Shown here in pieces: positions 13,442 to 18,517 of a stretch of DNA of 18,517 nt; position 1 is the stretch's first letter, and each line of letters begins with the position of its first letter. The notes beneath the pieces are model-generated. The model saw only the letters and a list, made by a program, of their open reading frames with translations. It made no database searches and was not told where the DNA came from. Source of the stretch: Gammaproteobacteria bacterium (GTDB lineage Bacteria > Pseudomonadota > Gammaproteobacteria > Pseudomonadales > Azotimanducaceae). The position numbers were made by a program, and so were the translations under genes. Where the stretch lies: contig JAPOYW010000381.1 in NCBI GenBank assembly GCA_026706425.1, positions 43,019 through 61,535 on the forward strand. The letters run 5' to 3'.

Positions 13442-15483
13442 TACACCGTCGCGTACTCCGCGTCGTGTCGTCCCCACGTCCCGATGATCGTCTGCGCTGT
13501 GGCTTCGTCCTCGGCAAGAAGGCGGTTGCCCAACTCCACCGCACGCGGTACTAGGTGGCGGTCGATGCCGAGGTCGGCGAGCTTGAAGGTCTCTTCGCCG
13601 GTCTGTCGGGTGCCGAGAATATCGCCGGGGCCGCGTAGTTCCAGATCCTTCTCGGCGATCTTGAAGCCGTCGTTGGTGTCGCGCATGACCGCCAGGCGTT
13701 CGCGGGCGACGGCGCCGAGCGGTGCCTCGTAGAGCAGGATGCACGTCGCCTCGGCCGTACCCCGGCCCACCCGGCCCCGAAGCTGATGCAGTTGGGCGAG
13801 GCCGAGCCGTTCGGCATTGTCGATCACCATGACGGAGGCGTTTGGCACATCGACCCCGACTTCGATCACCGTGGTGGCGACCAGGACGTCGATCTGGCCG
13901 GCCTTGAATTCCGCCATCACGGCGCTCTTCTCCGCCTGTGGCAGCCGACCGTGGACGAGGCCGAAGCGCAGCCGCGGCATTTGCGCGGCCAGTTCGGCAT
14001 GCACGGACTCGGCGGCATTCAGTTCGTTCTCCTCGTCCTCCTCGATGGTCGTGCAGACCCAGTAGCCCTGCCGGCCCGCCTGGCACCAATTGCGGACCCG
14101 GTCGATCACCTCGCCCCGCCGCGACATCGCCGCGCCGTGGGTGCGCACTGGCAGCCGTCCCGGCGGCAGTTCGTCGATGGTGGATACGTCCATGTCCGCG
14201 TAGAGCGCCATCGTCAGGGTGCGCGGAATCGGGGTCGCGGTCATGACGAGTTGGTGCGGTAGGCGGCCCTTGTCGCGCAACTGCATCCGCTGGTGTACGC
14301 CGAAGCGGTGCTGTTCGTCGATGATCGCCAGCGCCAGCTGCCGAAATTCGACGCCGGACTGGAACAGGGCATGGGTGCCGACCGCGACAAGATCACGGCC
14401 TTCCCGTATTGCTTCCAGCCGCGTCCGCCGTTCGGGTGCGCTTTGTCGGCCGGTGAGCAGCCCCACGTCGATGCCGAGTGGCGCCAGCCAAGCGCTCAGG
14501 GTCTCGAAATGTTGTTCGGCGAGGATCTCGGTGGGGGCCATGATGGCAGTCTGGCAGTCTCGCTCGGCGGCTCGGATCGCGGCGAAGGCCGCGACCACCG
14601 TTTTGCCCGAGCCGACGTCGCCCTGCAGCAACCGCATCATGGGGCGCTCCTTCGCCAGATCATCGAGCACTTCCCCCGTTGCCTTGGCCTGGGCTCGAGT
14701 CAGGCGGAAACCGAGTTGCTTCAGCAACTCTCTCCCGAGTTTCGGCCCGGAAGGCAGTGCGATGGTGGATTGGCGTTTCAGGAGTGCCTGGCGCCGCTTC
14801 ATGACCAGGTAGTGTCCGGTGAGTTCGTCGAGGACCACGCGTTCCCGGGCGGCTTTGATGCGGTCCTGTTCGTTGCTCGGGGCGTGGAGGAACCGAATCG
14901 CATCCATGAGGTCGGCGAACTCCGTGTCGGGCAGCGTGCTGGCGAGGGCGTCTTCGCAAGGCCCGAGCGCGGCGATCACCCACTTTCGAATCCGGACCGA
15001 CGTCAGTCCCAGCGTGGCCGGATACACCGGCGTTAGTTCGGCCGGCGCCGGCGTAGGTTCTTCGCGGTGCAAACGATATTCGGGATGCACCATCTCCAGC
15101 CCGGTCGGCCCGATGCGGACGTCGCCGAAGCATCGCATCCAGCTACCCGGCTGCATTGATCGTTCCTGGCCGCGCGAGAAGTGGAATAGCCGGATGGTCA
15201 GGGTGCCGTTTCCGTCGCCGAGCCGGGTGAGCAGCGACCGTCGCCGACCGTAGTTGATGCTCGACGCCATGATCTCGCCGGTCACCAGGCACTCCTTGCC
15301 GGGTTCCAGCTCGTCGAGAGGTACGGATCGTGTCCGGTCTTGGTAGCGATAGGGGAGGTGGAGTATCAAGTCGCCCAGGGTCGCGATGCCGAGTCGTTCA
15401 AGCTTCTCGGCCGTACCGGGTCCCACCCCCGGCAGGTCCGTCACGGGGGCGCTTGCGGGGTGTTCGCCGCTGGGCGCGGTCAT
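13441..15483 (-). CDS. recG: ATP-dependent DNA helicase RecG
   Basis: A 680-residue superfamily-2 helicase that remodels stalled forks and branched DNA (R-loops, Holliday junctions). Order: an N-terminal helix-hairpin-helix-like segment (LPGVGPGTAEKLERLGI, 17-33), the OB-fold wedge domain (about 60-150), Walker A GDVGSGKT (288-295), the DEQH box (389-392), motif III TATPIPRT (415-422), and motifs V/VI in VATTVIEVGVDVPNAS and QLHQLRGRVGRG (535-575). The C-terminal TRG translocation region (FKIAEKDLELRGPGDILGTR) follows. All motifs are intact and the length is normal. The ATG at 15483 overlaps the ridA stop (ATGA), consistent with cotranscription from spoT-ridA as in other gammaproteobacteria. 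Confidence 0.97.
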   Translation of the reverse strand: MTAPSGEHPASAPVTDLPGVGPGTAEKLERLGIATLGDLILHLPYRYQDRTRSVPLDELEPGKECLVTGEIMASSINYGRRRSLLTRLGDGNGTLTIRLFHFSRGQERSMQPGSWMRCFGDVRIGPTGLEMVHPEYRLHREEPTPAPAELTPVYPATLGLTSVRIRKWVIAALGPCEDALASTLPDTEFADLMDAIRFLHAPSNEQDRIKAARERVVLDELTGHYLVMKRRQALLKRQSTIALPSGPKLGRELLKQLGFRLTRAQAKATGEVLDDLAKERPMMRLLQGDVGSGKTVVAAFAAIRAAERDCQTAIMAPTEILAEQHFETLSAWLAPLGIDVGLLTGRQSAPERRTRLEAIREGRDLVAVGTHALFQSGVEFRQLALAIIDEQHRFGVHQRMQLRDKGRLPHQLVMTATPIPRTLTMALYADMDVSTIDELPPGRLPVRTHGAAMSRRGEVIDRVRNWCQAGRQGYWVCTTIEEDEENELNAAESVHAELAAQMPRLRFGLVHGRLPQAEKSAVMAEFKAGQIDVLVATTVIEVGVDVPNASVMVIDNAERLGLAQLHQLRGRVGRGTAEATCILLYEAPLGAVARERLAVMRDTNDGFKIAEKDLELRGPGDILGTRQTGEETFKLADLGIDRHLVPRAVELGNRLLAEDEATAQTIIGTWGRHDAEYATV

Positions 15484-15869
15484 CCGCCGGGCAGTACGAG
15501 CACCGCGTCGATCTCTACCCGGGCGCCGCGCGGCAATGCCGCGACCTGGACGGCGGCACGCGCGGGATAGGGTTCGTCGAACTCGCCGGCCATGACCTGG
15601 TTCACGGTTTCGAAGTCGTTCAAGTCGGTGAGATAGACCGTGAGCTTGACGACGTCCTCGAGGCTGCCGCCGGTCGCGGCTGCCACCGCAGCGAGATTGG
15701 CCAGCACCTGCTCGACTTCGCGGCGAATCCCTCCGGCGACGATCTGCATGGACTCGGGATCGAGAGGGATCTGACCGGAGAGATAGGCCGTGCGATCGAC
15801 TACCAGGGCTTGGGAGTAGGTGCCGATCGCCTGCGGGGCGGCGTCCGTGTGTACGGCTCGTCGAGACAC
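15480..15869 (-). CDS. ridA: RidA family enamine/imine deaminase
   Basis: A 129-residue RidA (YjgF/YER057c/UK114) protein. It hydrolyses reactive enamine/imine intermediates such as 2-aminoacrylate made by PLP enzymes, protecting those enzymes. Key residues are visible: TYSQA (Y18), LSGQIPLDP (30-38), the substrate-binding R104 in YPARAAVQV, and E119 in VEIDAV. The start is GTG at 15869, 7 bases after the spoT stop, with GAGG just upstream. The stop overlaps the recG ATG. Its position between spoT and recG is conserved in many gammaproteobacteria. Confidence 0.95.
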   Translation of the reverse strand: MSRRAVHTDAAPQAIGTYSQALVVDRTAYLSGQIPLDPESMQIVAGGIRREVEQVLANLAAVAAATGGSLEDVVKLTVYLTDLNDFETVNQVMAGEFDEPYPARAAVQVAALPRGARVEIDAVLVLPGG

Positions 15870-15876
15870 GGGGGCC

Positions 15877-18219
15877 TCAACCGTCCTCGACGTGCCGTTC
15901 CGGGGCGACCGGCCGATCCACGGATTGGACGGCCGCCACGGACAGCAGGCGCTGCCGGACCCGTTCGAGGTGTTCCTTGTCGCGTACCGAGACTTCGAGA
16001 CGAAGGCGTGAGTGTTCCGCGGTACGCTCGTCCACGGTGATGTTGTTGATGCCGGCGTCGGCGGCGTTCACCGCGTTGGCAAGTTCCGCGACGACGCCTT
16101 TCTGACGGTTCACGCCGACGTCGAGGGTGGTTTCGAATTCGCCTTGAGTCGGGCTCGACCACCGCGACGGGATGATCTCCCGGGGGCTCCGCCGGCGCAG
16201 TTCGGCGACGTTGTTGCAGGTCTCGACGTGTACGACCAACCCCTTCCCGGGCGTCATATGTCCGACGACGTGGTCGCCGGGAACCGGCCCGCAGCAGCGC
16301 GCGTAGGTGATGACCAGTCCCTCGCCGCCGCGAATCGCCACCGGACCGCCGCGTTCGATATCGACCGCTTCGTAGTCCGGATTGTCCGCCGCCATCAGGC
16401 GTTGCGCCACGGCGTAGGCCATGAGGTTCCCGATGCCGATCTCGGCGAGCAGGTCGTCGAGCTTGCGCACACCGAATTCCCGGAACACGGAGCGCAGACG
16501 ACGGAAATCAAGCGCCTTGATCGACGTATTGGCATGACCGAGGGAGCGGTCGAGCAGCGATCGCCCCAAGCGGACCGACTCCGAGCGCTGTTGAACCTTG
16601 AGTGCCTGGCGAATCGCTGCCCGCGCGCGGCTCGAAACCGTGAATGTCAGCCAGTCGGGGCTGGGCCGGGCTTCCTCGGCGGTGATGATCTCCACGGTTT
16701 GGCCCGATTCGAGGGCGGCGGAGAGAGGGGCCAGGCTGCGGTCGATCCGGCAGGCGACGCAGTGGTTGCCGATGTCCGTGTGGATCGAGTACGCGAAATC
16801 AATGGGACAAGCGCCTCGGGGCAGTTCCATGATCTCGCCCTTGGGCGTAAAGACGTAGACCTCGTCGGGAAACAGGTCGATCTTCAGGCTCTCGATGAAC
16901 TCGAGCGAGTTGCCGGCACGCTGTTGGAGATCGAGCAGCCCGGCCACCCACTGCCGGGCTCGAACGTGGCTGCCTTCCGCAGCCAAATCGTTCTTGTAGA
17001 GCCAATGCCCGGCGATTCCCTTCTCGGCCAGGGTGTCCATCTGCCGGGTCCGGATCTGCACCTCGATGGGCACCCCGTGCATGCCGACGAGTGCGGTGTG
17101 CAGCGACTGGTAGCCGTTGGCCTTGGGGATGGCGATGTAGTCCTTGAAGCGGCTGAGTACCGGCTTGTAGAGGTTGTGGACCACGCCGAGGGCGCGGTAG
17201 CAGGTGTCCACGCGGTCGACGACTATCCGGAATCCGAACACATCCATGATGTCGACGAACGACTTGCGCTGGGTCTTCATCTTCCGGTAGATCGAATACA
17301 GGTGTTTTTGGCGACCGATGACGTCGGCGTCGATACCTTCGCGGTGAAGACTGGCCTGGATGGAGCGTTCTAGCTGCTCCATCATACCCTTGCGGCGTCC
17401 GTGCGCGGACTCGACGGCTCGGCGGATGCGGTCGGCGCGAAGCGGATACAGCGCCTGGAAGGCCAACTCCTCGAATTCGACGCGAACGGTATTCATGCCG
17501 AGTCGATTCGCGATCGGCGCATAGAAATCGAGAGTCTCGCGAGCCGTTCGCTTGCGCTTGTCCAAGGGCATGACGCCGATGGTGCGCATGTTGTGCAGGC
17601 GGTCGGCGAGTTTCACCAGGATGACGCGCAGGTCGCGCGCCGTTGCCATGGCCATCTTCTGGAAGTTCTCCGCTTGGGCCTCGGCCCGGGAATTGAAGAT
17701 GGTGGACAACTTGGAGACGCCGTCGACGATCTCCGCCACCTCGGCACCGAACGATGCGGCAAGCGTTGCCTTGGAAACGCCGGTGTCCTCGAGCACGTCG
17801 TGCATGACCGCCGCCATGATCGATTGGTGGTCCATGCGCATCCCGGCGAGGATGGCGGCGACGGCCAGGGGATGCGTGATGTACTGATGGCCGGTTCGGC
17901 GAAACTGGCCGGCGTGGGCGCCCTCGGCGAATCGGTAGGCTCGCCGTACGGCTTGGACTTCCTTCTTCGGCAGGTACTCGGAGAGCGTCTTGAGCAATTC
18001 CTCGATGTCGACCGGGACGGCGACTTCGGGTGCTGTGGCCTGGGCGCGGAGTTGGTTCTGGAAGTAGGAGCCGGTCTTGCGTTCGGGACGAGTCCTGCGC
18101 TTGCCGACTTCCGGTTCGGCAGCGACGGGATCGGCTAACGCGGGGGTAGCGATACCGGAAAGTGGCGGGTCGCCATCAGCGAATCGCTGACGAAGCTCAA
18201 AAATCGTCTGCTCGGTCAT
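15877..18219 (-). CDS. spoT: Bifunctional (p)ppGpp synthetase/hydrolase SpoT
   Basis: A 780-residue RelA/SpoT enzyme that degrades and makes the alarmone (p)ppGpp. Order: HD hydrolase domain with H116 (ITHP), the HDVLED motif (140-145) and LADRLHNMRT (204-213); synthetase domain with RFKDYIAIPKANGYQSLHTA (357-376) and IEVQIRT (385-391); TGS domain (about 449-512); conserved Cys region (ARCCGPVPGDHVVGH, then VETC); and a C-terminal ACT domain. The RFKD motif is the RXKD type of bifunctional enzymes rather than the EXDD type of RelA. Both active sites look intact. Compared with E. coli SpoT (702 residues) it has about 70 extra N-terminal residues, polar and basic. ATG 18219 overlaps the rpoZ 3' end by 23 bases. 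No better internal start is obvious; a TTG near residue 75 is the only other option I saw. Confidence 0.96.
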   Translation of the reverse strand: MTEQTIFELRQRFADGDPPLSGIATPALADPVAAEPEVGKRRTRPERKTGSYFQNQLRAQATAPEVAVPVDIEELLKTLSEYLPKKEVQAVRRAYRFAEGAHAGQFRRTGHQYITHPLAVAAILAGMRMDHQSIMAAVMHDVLEDTGVSKATLAASFGAEVAEIVDGVSKLSTIFNSRAEAQAENFQKMAMATARDLRVILVKLADRLHNMRTIGVMPLDKRKRTARETLDFYAPIANRLGMNTVRVEFEELAFQALYPLRADRIRRAVESAHGRRKGMMEQLERSIQASLHREGIDADVIGRQKHLYSIYRKMKTQRKSFVDIMDVFGFRIVVDRVDTCYRALGVVHNLYKPVLSRFKDYIAIPKANGYQSLHTALVGMHGVPIEVQIRTRQMDTLAEKGIAGHWLYKNDLAAEGSHVRARQWVAGLLDLQQRAGNSLEFIESLKIDLFPDEVYVFTPKGEIMELPRGACPIDFAYSIHTDIGNHCVACRIDRSLAPLSAALESGQTVEIITAEEARPSPDWLTFTVSSRARAAIRQALKVQQRSESVRLGRSLLDRSLGHANTSIKALDFRRLRSVFREFGVRKLDDLLAEIGIGNLMAYAVAQRLMAADNPDYEAVDIERGGPVAIRGGEGLVITYARCCGPVPGDHVVGHMTPGKGLVVHVETCNNVAELRRRSPREIIPSRWSSPTQGEFETTLDVGVNRQKGVVAELANAVNAADAGINNITVDERTAEHSRLRLEVSVRDKEHLERVRQRLLSVAAVQSVDRPVAPERHVEDG

Positions 18220-18472
18220 CTCCTAGGCCGCCAAAGGGATGCTGCAATTCTTCTTCGTCATCGATGGGGATCTCGGCGGCGTCCAATACCTCGTCGGTGA
18301 TCAAGCCCTCGGCGATTTCGCGCAACGCGATGACCGTCGGCTTGTCGTCTTCGTCTTCAACGAGGGGTTCGACGCCTTGGTGCATCTGCCGCGCACGTCG
18401 CGTGGCACGCATTACGAGTTCGAAGCGGTTGTCGACATGTTCAAGGCAGTCTTCGACAGTAACGCGGGCCAT
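18197..18472 (-). CDS. rpoZ: RNA polymerase omega subunit
   Basis: A 91-residue protein closely matching omega: MARVTVEDCLEHVDNRFELV at the N-terminus, RRARQMHQG, then DDKPTVIALREIAEGLI, followed by an acidic, variable tail. It helps assemble the beta' subunit and, with DksA and ppGpp, takes part in the stringent response, so its operon with spoT is functionally sensible. GGGAGAG lies about 5 bases before ATG 18472. Its stop lies inside the start of spoT. The usual upstream neighbour, gmk, would be beyond the window edge and is not seen. Confidence 0.97.
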   Translation of the reverse strand: MARVTVEDCLEHVDNRFELVMRATRRARQMHQGVEPLVEDEDDKPTVIALREIAEGLITDEVLDAAEIPIDDEEELQHPFGGLGDDRADDF

Positions 18473-18510
18473 GTTCTCTCCCAGAAAACGACGTCTGTAC
18501 GGGCAGTAAC

Positions 18511-18516
18511 ATTATG
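18511..18516 (-). promoter_or_regulatory. Possible -10 box (CATAAT) for rpoZ-spoT-ridA-recG
   Basis: On the minus strand CATAAT matches TATAAT at five of six positions and would place transcription start roughly 30 bases before the rpoZ ATG. The -35 region is outside the window, so the call is weak. Confidence 0.3.
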
Positions 18517-18517
18517 T

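Noticed and set aside
16012..17373. Plus-strand frame of 453 codons inside spoT
   Set aside because: It is antisense to the SpoT synthetase and TGS domains. It is a codon-bias shadow with no recognisable motif.
1..18517. CRISPR arrays, tRNA/rRNA genes, insertion sequences, phage attachment sites
   Set aside because: I saw no regularly spaced repeats, no cloverleaf or rRNA segments, no transposase or integrase motifs, and no terminal repeats.

Overview
The window is high-GC bacterial DNA, most likely from a gammaproteobacterium. The minus-strand series rpoZ - spoT - ridA - recG (about 13441-18472) is a classic gammaproteobacterial housekeeping cluster. All four proteins are intact by their motifs and are tightly packed or overlapping. 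I cannot name a genus.

Layout. (1) 2-3515, plus strand: the C-terminal end of an SbcD/YhaO-like metallophosphoesterase, then a YhaN/SbcC-like coiled-coil ATPase. The ATPase is split by a one-base frameshift near 1450. It carries a hydrophobic hairpin and two internal duplications. (2) 3544-3861, minus: an orphan HicB-like small protein. (3) 4024-7603, minus: a tightly coupled three-gene operon. It encodes a 152-residue protein of unknown family, a large PIN-domain protein and an ORC/STAND-like P-loop ATPase. The first gene has a very strong ribosome binding site and the other two starts overlap the preceding stop. I do not recognise this as a named system. (4) 7604-8089: about 490 bases without a convincing gene, holding two hairpins and a short direct repeat. 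(5) 8090-11564: a Hsp90/MutL/MORC-type (GHKL) ATPase on the minus strand, divergent from a plus-strand TSPPY DNA methyltransferase that has an added C-terminal zinc-finger-like segment. An 83-residue, probably winged-helix, protein overlaps the methyltransferase end. This looks like a GHKL-linked modification/defence cassette with no recognisable nuclease. (6) 11727-13420, plus: pncB-pncA, a two-gene NAD salvage operon. (7) 13441-18472, minus: recG, ridA, spoT and rpoZ.

How they fit. The right third is core genome: transcription and the stringent response (rpoZ, spoT), metabolite repair (ridA), fork repair (recG), and nicotinamide recycling (pncA, pncB). The left two thirds is accessory DNA, rich in nucleases, P-loop and GHKL ATPases, a methyltransferase and a toxin-antitoxin-like protein. 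That is the profile of a defence or genome-maintenance island placed next to a conserved cluster. The two best candidates for an undescribed system are the small protein/PIN/ATPase operon (4024-7603) and the GHKL/methyltransferase/winged-helix cassette (8090-11564). They may be two separate systems or parts of one. Their functions are inferred from domain content and gene coupling only.
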